The notes under the pieces were generated by a model. The model ran no database searches and was not told where the DNA came from. It saw nothing but the letters and a program-made list of their open reading frames with translations. This document shows, piece after piece, positions 9,544-16,714 of a DNA stretch of 64,000 bases. This stretch comes from Cryobacterium cheniae (lineage in GTDB: Bacteria; Actinomycetota; Actinomycetes; Actinomycetales; Microbacteriaceae). Each line of letters begins with the position of its first letter. Positions within the stretch are counted from its first letter, which is position 1. The position numbers and the translations under genes were made by a program. Location of the stretch: the NCBI RefSeq assembly GCF_004403395.1, contig NZ_SOGN01000035.1, positions 186,001-250,000 on the forward strand. The letters are read 5' to 3'.

Positions 9544-10407
9544 ATGACGCGGTTTCTCGGGGTTGACCTGGCCTGGGCCGAAGGCAGCGCATCGAAACCG
9601 GCCAATGAATCCGGCCTGGCCTGCATCGATGAGAGCGGCCGGGTGATCGACGCCGGCTGGGCGCGTGGCACGGATGCCGTGATGGCCTGGATCGATTCCC
9701 TGTGGGAGCCCGGCGCCGTGCTGGCGGTCGACGCACCCCTGGTGGTCGAAAACCCCACCGGGATGCGCCTCTGCGAGCGCGAGACCGGCAGTCGCTACGG
9801 TCGCTGGCACGTCTCCGCGAATGCCTCGAACCTCGGCCGCCCGTGGGCCGGCGGGGTGGCGATCCGCCGGCGACTGGAGGCGTCCGGCTGGACCTACACC
9901 GACGGCCTGGCACCGATCCCGACGACCACCCCCAGCTTCTTCGAGTGCTACCCCTACACGACGCTCGTGGGCGCGGCGGAGTTCGGCTATCTCGATAAAA
10001 GACCCCGCTACAAGCGGATGGGCACCTCGCTTCCGCACGGCGAGCGCCGGGCGGCGCGGGCCGTGGTCTGCGACGACCTGATCCAGCGGATTCGGCGGCT
10101 CACCCGGGCCTCGCCACCGCTCGACCTCTGCTCCCACCCCGTCTCGGACGCCCTGGCGACGGAGCCTTCACCGCTGGTCGACCGACCCTACAAGCACCGT
10201 GAAGACCTGATCGACGCCCTGATCTGCGCTTGGACGGCATCGCTCTGGTGGCACCGGGGCACGGAGCGCTGCCAGGTTCTCGGCGCTTCGGACGACGTGT
10301 CGGAGCAGGGTCACCGACCGACCATCATCGCGCCGGCCCGGCCGGAACAGCGCCGCCGCGACGGGGGGATGCCGCCGGTCACCGCACCGGGTACCAGCGA
10401 GCCTTGA
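9544..10407 (+). CDS. DUF429-family protein
   Basis: A 287-residue protein of the DUF429 family, predicted to have an RNase H-like fold. The N terminus FLGVDLAWAEG and the strand VLAVDAPLVV carry conserved acidic residues of that fold; RPYKHREDLIDALICAW near the C terminus supplies a third acidic pair. Biological role unknown. The ATG at 9544 is preferred over the frame open from 9451; TATCCA ends 6 nt before it, possibly a leaderless promoter. The 3' end overlaps the convergent small gene by 29 bp. Confidence 0.82.
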   Translation: MTRFLGVDLAWAEGSASKPANESGLACIDESGRVIDAGWARGTDAVMAWIDSLWEPGAVLAVDAPLVVENPTGMRLCERETGSRYGRWHVSANASNLGRPWAGGVAIRRRLEASGWTYTDGLAPIPTTTPSFFECYPYTTLVGAAEFGYLDKRPRYKRMGTSLPHGERRAARAVVCDDLIQRIRRLTRASPPLDLCSHPVSDALATEPSPLVDRPYKHREDLIDALICAWTASLWWHRGTERCQVLGASDDVSEQGHRPTIIAPARPEQRRRDGGMPPVTAPGTSEP

Positions 10408-10669
10408 CCCGCTCCGTCACCTGCCACGACACCGGTTCCACCTGGCGGCGGGCAGCGGCGAGCACCTGGTCGCCCACCCGGAGGGCCATCGCGGCGTCAT
10501 CCGCCGTGAACCGCACGATCGCGCGCGGTGAACCGGCCACCACGGCGATGTCGGATGCCTCCACGGTCGTCAGCTCGGCGGCGGCAGCCGTCAGGTTCGG
10601 CAGCACGGAGCCCGGGGCGATGCCCGAATGGAGTGCCCCGATGATCAGGGTGATACGGAAAGACGGCAT
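10379..10669 (-). CDS. Small conserved-looking hypothetical protein (96 aa)
   Basis: I do not recognise this 96-residue protein. It starts MPSFRITLIIGALHSGIAPG, has alternating hydrophobic strands and ends with a basic stretch; no signal peptide or cysteine is seen. It fills the gap between two neighbours with normal third-position GC, and TACGCT lies exactly 6 nt before the ATG, supporting a real leaderless gene. It overlaps the end of the DUF429 gene tail-to-tail. Confidence 0.6.
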   Translation of the reverse strand: MPSFRITLIIGALHSGIAPGSVLPNLTAAAAELTTVEASDIAVVAGSPRAIVRFTADDAAMALRVGDQVLAAARRQVEPVSWQVTERVKARWYPVR

Positions 10670-10675
10670 CCGATC

Positions 10676-10681
10676 AGCGTA
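10676..10681 (-). promoter_or_regulatory. -10 hexamer of the 96-aa gene
   Basis: Reverse-strand TACGCT is followed by 6 nt (GATCGG) and the ATG at 10669. Confidence 0.45.
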
Positions 10682-10728
10682 GGCGGGTCAGACCGAATTG
10701 CGGCTGGTGCTCCTCCTGCCGGACGTGC

Positions 10729-11676
10729 TCAGTCCGAGGTGGCCGACGGGGAATCCGGCTCAGGGAAGCGCACTTCGACCCGGGTCCGGTCCGCCAGCTC
10801 GTCTCCGGCCAGATGAGCCAGTTCAACGATCACGACGCTCGGCGACTGACCGAGCAGGTCGAGTATGGAACCGATCTCCACCCCGGCGTAGGGGTCGTCG
10901 ACATCGAGTACCTCCGGCCGCACCCCGAACAGCGGGTCGGACGCGGTGATCATCAGCACGGCGCCGCGGTGTTCGGCCTGTTCGAAGATGCGGCGGAGGT
11001 TGTCTTCGGTGTCGGCCATGGCGACCGCCACGACCTCGGTCAGAGACACCGTCATGAGCGGTTTGCCGAGTTCATTTGCGACGGATGCCGCGGCCGTGGC
11101 CTTCGCCGCGGCATCCGCCCCCGTGAACACGGCGAGCGCCCCGGCCCCGGCCAGCTTGACGACGTCGCGGACGGTGCCGACCACTGCCGTGCGCTCGGCC
11201 GCGTCCAGGGTGAACGAGGCCATCACGCCGAAGGACAGCCGCAGCGGCGCATTGGACGCCAGCCAGAGAGAGGTCAGCACCTCGTTGGTCAGCGGCGAGG
11301 GCGAGAGCCAGACCTGCAGGCTGTCCGCCGAGCCGATGGGGACGTTGAGCACGGGGTGGCGTTCGACGGCGGCCCGCGCCGTGCCGAAGGCGCGGTGGCT
11401 GCCGACATCCGAGTCGACGTCGTCGCCGGGGAAGGCGCTCACCAGGTAATGCAGCTCGGCGATCACGCGGCTGGGTCCCCGCTGGGTTTCCTCTCGATAG
11501 CTGATCAGGCTGTCGTAGTAGAGGAACAGGTTGATCGAGGGGCCGGAGACCCCGGTGCGCGGGGCGCCGAGCGCGTAGGCGGTGACCTGCAGCCCGATCG
11601 GCGGGGAGGAAAGCAGACGCTGGAGCGCGACGGTCGTCGAGGCGATGGCCTGGCCGTAGTTGGTGAGCGACGACAT
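10729..11676 (-). CDS. Pvc16/DUF4255-like domain fused to a degenerate AAA+ domain
   Basis: A 315-residue protein. Residues ~5-160 resemble the N-terminal domain of Pvc16/Afp16 (DUF4255), the tube-terminating cap protein of extracellular contractile injection systems: INLFLYYDSLISYRE, ELHYLVSAFPGDD, ERHPVLN and PLTNEVLTSLW. Residues ~165-308 align by pattern with an AAA+ ATPase of the Pvc15/Afp15 sort (NELGKPL, ETEKNLRRIF-like DTEDNLRRIFEQAEHRGAVL, RVEVRFPEPD). The Walker A loop is GADAAAKA (186-193), keeping only the lysine, and the Walker B acids are replaced (MITASD, 242-247), so ATP hydrolysis is unlikely. No sheath, tube or baseplate gene is near. The ATG at 11676 is chosen because GGAG precedes it and the domain begins there; the upstream open frame is antisense to the ABC gene. 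Confidence 0.72.
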   Translation of the reverse strand: MSSLTNYGQAIASTTVALQRLLSSPPIGLQVTAYALGAPRTGVSGPSINLFLYYDSLISYREETQRGPSRVIAELHYLVSAFPGDDVDSDVGSHRAFGTARAAVERHPVLNVPIGSADSLQVWLSPSPLTNEVLTSLWLASNAPLRLSFGVMASFTLDAAERTAVVGTVRDVVKLAGAGALAVFTGADAAAKATAAASVANELGKPLMTVSLTEVVAVAMADTEDNLRRIFEQAEHRGAVLMITASDPLFGVRPEVLDVDDPYAGVEIGSILDLLGQSPSVVIVELAHLAGDELADRTRVEVRFPEPDSPSATSD

Positions 11677-11825
11677 GGGGACTCCGGCTTCTCTGAGCTT
11701 CTGGATGCGGCAGTGGGCAGACGGTCCCACGGTACTCCGGCTCACCGGCCAGGTCGAGGAGTTCGGCTGCGCCGCGGCGCTCGCCAGTGGTGTCTCCAAC
11801 TCTGATGGCGCCGACCGGATGCCCC

Positions 11826-12659
11826 CTACATGACGCTGTCGAGGAACGCCTTGGTGCGCGCGCTCTGCGGGTTGTCCAGCACCACGGCGGGCGGGCCGGT
11901 TTCCACCACGACACCGCCGTCCATGAACACGACCACGTCGGCGGCGCCCCGGGCGAACCCGATCTCGTGGGTCACGACGACCATCGTCATCCCGTCGGCC
12001 GCCAGGGTGCGCATCACGTCGAGGACATCGCCGACCAGCTCCGGGTCGAGCGCGCTCGTCGGCTCGTCGAAGAGGAGCAGCTTGGGGTCCATCGCGAGCG
12101 CGCGCGCTATCGCGACGCGCTGCTGCTGACCACCGGACAACTGTGCGGGATACGACTGGGCGAGGTTGGCCAGGCCGACCCGGTCGAGAAGTTCCAGACC
12201 GCGTTCCTTGGCCTTCTGCTTCGATATCCGGCGCACCCCGATCGGCGCAGCCGTGATGTTCTCCAGGGCGGTCATATGCGGGAACAGGTTGAAGCGCTGG
12301 AAGACCATGCCGATCCCGCGCCGCTGACGAGCAACCTCCCGCGGGTTCATCTCGAAGATCCGGTCCCGGCGCTGGGCGTAGCCCACGAGTTCGCCGTTCA
12401 CCGAAATCCGGCCGCCGTCGATGCGCTCCAGGTGGTTGATGCAGCGGAGGAAGGTCGATTTTCCGGAACCGGACGGTCCGAGCAGGCACATCACCTGGCC
12501 GGGGTTCACGGCGAGGGAGATGCCTTTGAGCACCTCGACGCCGCCGTAGCTCTTGCGCACCTTGAGCGCACTCAACAACGGTTCGACAGGAGCGTCGGCA
12601 GCTCGTCGCAGGGTGCCGGGCGAGGTGGCGGCGGATGCGGGTGCGGCTGAGGTGGTCAT
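11826..12659 (-). CDS. Amino-acid ABC transporter ATP-binding protein
   Basis: A 277-residue ATPase of the polar amino-acid uptake family. Walker A is GPSGSGKST, the Q-loop VFQRFNLFPH, the signature LSGGQQQR, Walker B LLLFDEPTSALD, and the H-loop VVVTHEIGFA. An Ala-rich N-terminal extension of ~25 residues precedes the domain. Its ATG overlaps the permease stop codon (ATGA), so translation is coupled. It completes a binding protein-permease-ATPase importer encoded with an acyltransferase and an amino acid racemase, which suggests uptake of the amino acid those enzymes use. Confidence 0.94.
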   Translation of the reverse strand: MTTSAAPASAATSPGTLRRAADAPVEPLLSALKVRKSYGGVEVLKGISLAVNPGQVMCLLGPSGSGKSTFLRCINHLERIDGGRISVNGELVGYAQRRDRIFEMNPREVARQRRGIGMVFQRFNLFPHMTALENITAAPIGVRRISKQKAKERGLELLDRVGLANLAQSYPAQLSGGQQQRVAIARALAMDPKLLLFDEPTSALDPELVGDVLDVMRTLAADGMTMVVVTHEIGFARGAADVVVFMDGGVVVETGPPAVVLDNPQSARTKAFLDSVM

Positions 12660-13633
12660 GAGGCGTCCTGACTCTCTGTCCTGCGAACGGTGACCGGGCT
12701 GCGCCGGAGCAGGGCGCGCACCCGCTGGAACGGTGTGGGCGGCAGGGTCCTGGCCTTGCCTCGCCCGTAATACCGCTCGAGGTAGTACTGCGGGATCGAC
12801 AGCACCGAGGTGAGAAACAGGTACCAGCAGCTGACCACGAGCAGAAGCTCGACCTGGCGCAGGTTCTGGGACGAGATCTGGGTGGCGACCGTATACAGTT
12901 CCAGCACGGCGATGACCGACAGGAGCGACGTGTTCTTCAGCATCGAGATCGTCTCGTTGCCCATCGGCGGGATGATCACCCGCATCGCCTGCGGAAGCAC
13001 GACCTTGAACAGGGTGAACACCGGGCTCATGCCCACCGAGTACGCCGCCTCGTACTGGCCCTCGTCGACCGAGAGCATCCCGGAACGCACGATCTCCGCC
13101 GAATACGCGGCCTGGTTCAGGGTCAGGGCGAGCAGCCCCGCCGTGAGGGCAGGGATGAGGGTGTTGGTGTCCACGGAGAAGATCGTGAAATCCGTGAACG
13201 GGACACCCAGCGAGATCTGCGCGTAGAGCAGGCCGAGGTAGCCCCAGAAGACGATCTGGATCAACAGCGGCGTGCCGCGGAACGCCCAGACATACAGCCA
13301 GGCCAGGGTGTTCATCACCGGGTTGTTCGAGAGCCTCATCACGGCCAGGAGCACCCCGAGAACGGTGGACACCAGCATCGCGACGACCGTGAGCACCACG
13401 GTCAGCACGACACCGCTCAGGATCCGCGGGTTGAAGATGAACTCGGTGATGGTGGGGTGGTCGATGTTCTCGTTCTGCCACAGGGAGATCCCGAGACTGA
13501 CGAAACCGATCAGCAGGAAGACGGCGAGGAACCACCGCCACGGATGCCGCAGCGGTACGGCGACGATGTCGTCAGGATCGACCTCGCCGGTTTGTTCGTT
13601 CCTGACCGGGGTCGTCAGTGTCGCGTGCGACAT
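12656..13633 (-). CDS. Amino-acid ABC transporter permease
   Basis: A 325-residue HisM-type permease with an N-terminal hydrophobic helix at ~30-50 followed by a five-helix core. Diagnostic stretches are AFRGTPLLIQIVFWG and the EAA loop EGQYEAAYSVGMSP with LPQAMRVIIPP. The ATG at 13633 is 4 nt after the binding-protein stop; the frame is open to a TTG at 13669, which would overlap the upstream gene and lacks a ribosome site. It forms the membrane channel with the ATPase downstream. Confidence 0.94.
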   Translation of the reverse strand: MSHATLTTPVRNEQTGEVDPDDIVAVPLRHPWRWFLAVFLLIGFVSLGISLWQNENIDHPTITEFIFNPRILSGVVLTVVLTVVAMLVSTVLGVLLAVMRLSNNPVMNTLAWLYVWAFRGTPLLIQIVFWGYLGLLYAQISLGVPFTDFTIFSVDTNTLIPALTAGLLALTLNQAAYSAEIVRSGMLSVDEGQYEAAYSVGMSPVFTLFKVVLPQAMRVIIPPMGNETISMLKNTSLLSVIAVLELYTVATQISSQNLRQVELLLVVSCWYLFLTSVLSIPQYYLERYYGRGKARTLPPTPFQRVRALLRRSPVTVRRTESQDAS

Positions 13634-13637
13634 CTGC

Positions 13638-14570
13638 TCAGGACCCGAGGTTGATTCCGGCCGCGTCAACGGCGTAGTCGGTCATGTCGTATTTGGCCAG
13701 GATTTCGGCGTACGAACCGTCGGCGATGACCGAATCCAGCGCGAGCAGGAGCGCCTGGCTCAGCTCCGTGTCCTTCTTCAGCACGCCGATGCCGGTGTAG
13801 ACGGGGTCGTATCCGGCGGGGTTGGCCGGGTCCCGGACGACCTCGAAGAATTCGCCGTCGCCGGCGGTCTGGGCGGCGTAGGAGGCAACGGCCGAGTCCA
13901 CCACGTCCGCGACGGCCTTGCCCGCCCGCACGGCGGTCTGCACGTCGGTCTCGAGCGGCAGTTCGGAGAGTTTCATCGGGCCGGCTCCGGCATCCGTGCA
14001 CTGCGCGTCGTAGCCGCGCAGAATCTCCGCCTGCACGGTCGCCTTCTGCACGGCGACCTCCTGGCCGCACAGGTCCAGCACGGTCGCGATCTTGTCGGGG
14101 TTGCCGGCCGGAACGAGGATGGAGAAGCCGGCGTGGAGATAGTCGACGAAGTCGATGGTCTCCTGGCGCTCCGGGGTGTCGTTCATGCCGGACATGATCA
14201 CGTCATGCTTGCCGGATTGCAGGGAGGGAATGATGCTGTCGAACGCCTGGGTCTGCAGTTCCATGGTGACGCCGAGTTTCGCCCCGAGCGCCTGCGCCAG
14301 GTCGTAGTCGAAACCGGTCAGGTTCTGGTTCTCGTCGAACATCTCCATGGGCGGGAAGGGGATGTCGGAGGCGACCTTGATGATCCCGGCGTCCTTGTAT
14401 TTCGCGGGCAGGGCGGCCGCGGCGGCCTTGTCCACGTCGCCGGTGGACGGCGCCTTCTGGTTCGACTGTGTCGATTCGGCGGTGGCGCAGGCGGAGAGCG
14501 CCAGCGTCGCCGCGATCCCGATCGATGCCACCATCAGCCACGACGGGCCGGTGCGTTTTTGAGTGTTCAT
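13638..14570 (-). CDS. Amino-acid ABC transporter substrate-binding lipoprotein
   Basis: A 310-residue lipoprotein with a basic N terminus, a hydrophobic core and the lipobox LSAC at about residues 25-28. The mature part is a type II periplasmic-binding fold: IIKVASDIPFPPMEM, GFDYDLAQALGAKLGV, DVIMSGMNDTPERQETIDFVDY and the C-terminal SQALLLALDSVIADG pattern. Two cysteines (DLCGQE, AQCTDA) could pair. It recognises the substrate for the adjacent permease and ATPase. GGAGAG lies 6 nt before the ATG. It follows the racemase gene by 69 nt in the same operon. Confidence 0.94.
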   Translation of the reverse strand: MNTQKRTGPSWLMVASIGIAATLALSACATAESTQSNQKAPSTGDVDKAAAAALPAKYKDAGIIKVASDIPFPPMEMFDENQNLTGFDYDLAQALGAKLGVTMELQTQAFDSIIPSLQSGKHDVIMSGMNDTPERQETIDFVDYLHAGFSILVPAGNPDKIATVLDLCGQEVAVQKATVQAEILRGYDAQCTDAGAGPMKLSELPLETDVQTAVRAGKAVADVVDSAVASYAAQTAGDGEFFEVVRDPANPAGYDPVYTGIGVLKKDTELSQALLLALDSVIADGSYAEILAKYDMTDYAVDAAGINLGS

Positions 14571-14639
14571 TGATGCTCTCCAGACTGGGGTGTTGCTCGG
14601 GCCGGCCGGGACCAGGTGCGTCCAGGGGTGTGCGGGGGG

Positions 14640-15749
14640 TTAGAAGGTGATGTCGACCGTGGAGGTGGTGAGTTCGGCGAGCACGTCGGGCAGAACCTCG
14701 ACGCCGATGCCCGGACCCGTGGGCACCCGCAAGTGACCATCCTCCAGCACGAAGGGGGCGGTGAGGTCCTGGGCATAGTAACGATTGGATGCGGAGGTAT
14801 CGCCCGGCAGCACGAAGTTCGGCAGCCCGGCGAGGGCGACGTTCGCGGCCCGGCCGATGCCGGTTTCCAGCATCCCCCCGCACCAGACCGGAACCCCGTG
14901 CGCTGCGGCGACGTCGTGGATGCGGCGAGCCTCGAGGTAGCCGCCGACCCGCGCGGGTTTGACGTTGATGATGCTGCAGGCGCCGAGAGTGATCGCCGCG
15001 GCGGCGTCCCGGGCGGACTCGATGGATTCGTCGAGGCAGATCGGGGTCCTGATCAGTTTCGCCAGGGCCGCATGTCCCAGGATGTCGTCTTCGGCCATGG
15101 GCTGCTCCATCAGGAGCAGGTCGAAGGGATCGAGCCGGGCGAGGTGACGGGCATCCGCGAGCGTGTAGGCGGTGTTCGCGTCGACCTGCAGCAGGATGTC
15201 GTCGCCGAACCGTTCCCGCACGGCGCGGACGGGCTCGAGGTCCCAGCCCGGTTCGATCTTCAGCTTGATCCGCAGGTACCCCTCCTCGAGGTACCCGCCC
15301 ACGGCCTCGAGGAGCTCATCGATCGAATCCATGATGCCCACCGAGACGCCGGCCGGCACCGTGTCGTGCACAGAACCCAGGTAGCCGCCGAAGGAGACCC
15401 CGGTTTCCTTGAGTTGGGCGTCGAGGATGGCCGTTTCGAGCACGGCCTTGGACATCGGATGTCCCTTCACCGGCGCGAGGGCACCGGCGACATGTTCAGC
15501 GGTCAGACGGTCACCGAGCGTCTGGAGCCGCGGGATCAGGTGGTCGCGGATGACGAGATCACAGCCGTCGAGGAACTCGGAGCTGTACAGCGGGTCAGGT
15601 TCGGCGGCGCACTCGGCCCACCCCTCGGCCTGCGCGGTGCGCACACGCACCAGCGTCGTCTCCCGCTCGGTGGCCGTTCCGAAGGATGTCCGGAACGGGC
15701 TCACCAGGGGCAGCGTGACCCTGCGCAGTTCGATGCTCTCGATTCTCAT
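14640..15749 (-). CDS. N-acyl/N-succinyl amino acid racemase-like enolase-superfamily enzyme (OSBS family)
   Basis: A 369-residue muconate-lactonizing-subgroup enzyme. Catalytic lysines are K162 and K164 in the KxK motif (RIKLKIEPG) and K264 (INVKPARVGG). Metal ligands are D190 (QVDANT), E215 (MEQPM) and D240 (CLDESIES). This is the complete set of the o-succinylbenzoate synthase/N-acylamino acid racemase family, and the positions nearly coincide with those of Amycolatopsis NAAAR. Menaquinone synthesis (MenC) is possible by family, but neighbouring GNAT and amino-acid uptake genes, and no men genes, favour racemisation of N-succinyl or N-acetyl amino acids. AGGAGG precedes the ATG; the start overlaps the GNAT stop (ATGA). 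Confidence 0.9.
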   Translation of the reverse strand: MRIESIELRRVTLPLVSPFRTSFGTATERETTLVRVRTAQAEGWAECAAEPDPLYSSEFLDGCDLVIRDHLIPRLQTLGDRLTAEHVAGALAPVKGHPMSKAVLETAILDAQLKETGVSFGGYLGSVHDTVPAGVSVGIMDSIDELLEAVGGYLEEGYLRIKLKIEPGWDLEPVRAVRERFGDDILLQVDANTAYTLADARHLARLDPFDLLLMEQPMAEDDILGHAALAKLIRTPICLDESIESARDAAAAITLGACSIINVKPARVGGYLEARRIHDVAAAHGVPVWCGGMLETGIGRAANVALAGLPNFVLPGDTSASNRYYAQDLTAPFVLEDGHLRVPTGPGIGVEVLPDVLAELTTSTVDITF

Positions 15750-16660
15750 TGCGGTCCTCCTGTTGTGAGCCGGTACCAGCCGTCTCGGGTGACTCCGGTG
15801 GCCGAACGACCCCTGGCGAATTCCGCGGTGAAGATCTCCCTCACGCTGGCGCGCCAGGACGCGGCCTGCACCGGATCCCGGCCGCGGAGAGCGACGATGT
15901 CCGTCGGGACGCGACACCACAGTGAGTCGCCGTCGAGGACGACGTTCGGATGGCCGTCCGGACCGGTGCCCCGCCCGGAGGCGGGGCCGAAGTCGGGCAG
16001 GACGGTCGCCAGCGGGGATCCTTCGCTGCAGGCGACGGACTCGCGGCTCGTCAACGGCCACACGGCTACCAATCGATCGCTCTGGTCCTCGGCGTTGATT
16101 TCGTCATCCATCAGACCGTAGAAGTTTTCGAGGTACTCGGCGGCGTGCGCACCGAGCTTCGTCAGGTTGAAACGGGCGTTGCGGCTGACCAGGGGGTCAA
16201 AGGTCCAGGTCATGGTCTCGATGCCCCGCGTCAGCGCCCAGGACCGCTGGTGCTGCTTGAGGGCGAAACCGACGCCATTGTCAGCCAGACCGGGCAGCAC
16301 TCCGGCGATCAGCGAGTACATGGCTGAGTTCCCGGGCGAAACGATCGCCGCGGCGGCACCACAGAGCGTCCCGTTCTCGGAGTACGCGGCCGTGACGTTG
16401 CAGCCGGCGTGGCTGATGCTGCGCAGCAGATCCGTTGGGATCGGCGCTCCGTGCGGAGATGTCCCCCACACCCTGATCAGCAGTGCTTCCACGTCACGGA
16501 GGCGATCCAGGTCCGACTCGTCGACGACGCGGATCCGGGCCGCCGCCGCAGCCAGGGCCGCCGCGGTTTGCGCCTGGCGGACAAGCGGGCTGGCTTCGAG
16601 GCTGAGGGACATGGTCCAAGTGTGGTCAGAACCCGGTGTCCGATCCTCGTCGAACAGCAC
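15746..16660 (-). CDS. GNAT-superfamily acyltransferase (COG3375-like), probable amino acid N-acylase partner
   Basis: A protein of ~304 residues with a GNAT-like N-terminal half (GTLCGAAAAIVSPGN, then SLIAGVLPGLADNGVGFALK, where strand 4 and the acyl-CoA loop would lie) and the conserved ETMTWTFDPLVSRNARFNL block typical of COG3375. In other bacteria this family is encoded beside N-succinyl amino acid racemases and transfers succinyl from succinyl-CoA to D-amino acids. The stop overlaps the racemase start, so both are co-translated. GTG at 16660 is given because AGGGA lies 8 nt upstream; ATG at 16612 is an alternative without a clear site. It diverges from the PucR-type regulator. Confidence 0.83.
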   Translation of the reverse strand: MLFDEDRTPGSDHTWTMSLSLEASPLVRQAQTAAALAAAAARIRVVDESDLDRLRDVEALLIRVWGTSPHGAPIPTDLLRSISHAGCNVTAAYSENGTLCGAAAAIVSPGNSAMYSLIAGVLPGLADNGVGFALKQHQRSWALTRGIETMTWTFDPLVSRNARFNLTKLGAHAAEYLENFYGLMDDEINAEDQSDRLVAVWPLTSRESVACSEGSPLATVLPDFGPASGRGTGPDGHPNVVLDGDSLWCRVPTDIVALRGRDPVQAASWRASVREIFTAEFARGRSATGVTRDGWYRLTTGGPQ

Positions 16661-16676
16661 GAAGCTTCCCTGGAGT

Positions 16677-16696
16677 CATTGTCGTGCAGCACAATG
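16677..16696. promoter_or_regulatory. Palindromic operator candidate between GNAT and PucR genes
   Basis: A 20-bp imperfect palindrome with outer arms CATTGT/ACAATG and central TGCA; 16 of 20 positions are symmetric. It lies where the -35 and spacer of the PucR-gene promoter (-10 at 16703-16708) would be and 17 nt upstream of the divergent GNAT start. It is a plausible site for the adjacent regulator to control both directions. Confidence 0.55.
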
Positions 16697-16702
16697 CCCC
16701 GG

Positions 16703-16708
16703 TACGGT
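16703..16708 (+). promoter_or_regulatory. -10 hexamer of the PucR-type gene
   Basis: TACGGT is followed by 6 nt (TGCCGG) and then the GTG at 16715. This is the main reason for preferring that GTG over the ATG at 16694, which is part of the palindrome. Confidence 0.5.
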
Positions 16709-16714
16709 TGCCGG

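Noticed and set aside
11826..12489. Extension of the Pvc16-like frame upstream to 12489
   Set aside because: The added residues are out of frame within the ABC ATPase gene and look like shadow sequence; the DUF4255-like pattern begins at 11676.
14640..15749. Calling the enolase-superfamily gene menC
   Set aside because: Active-site residues do not separate o-succinylbenzoate synthase from N-acylamino acid racemase, and the operon context (GNAT plus amino-acid transporter, no men genes) favours the latter.
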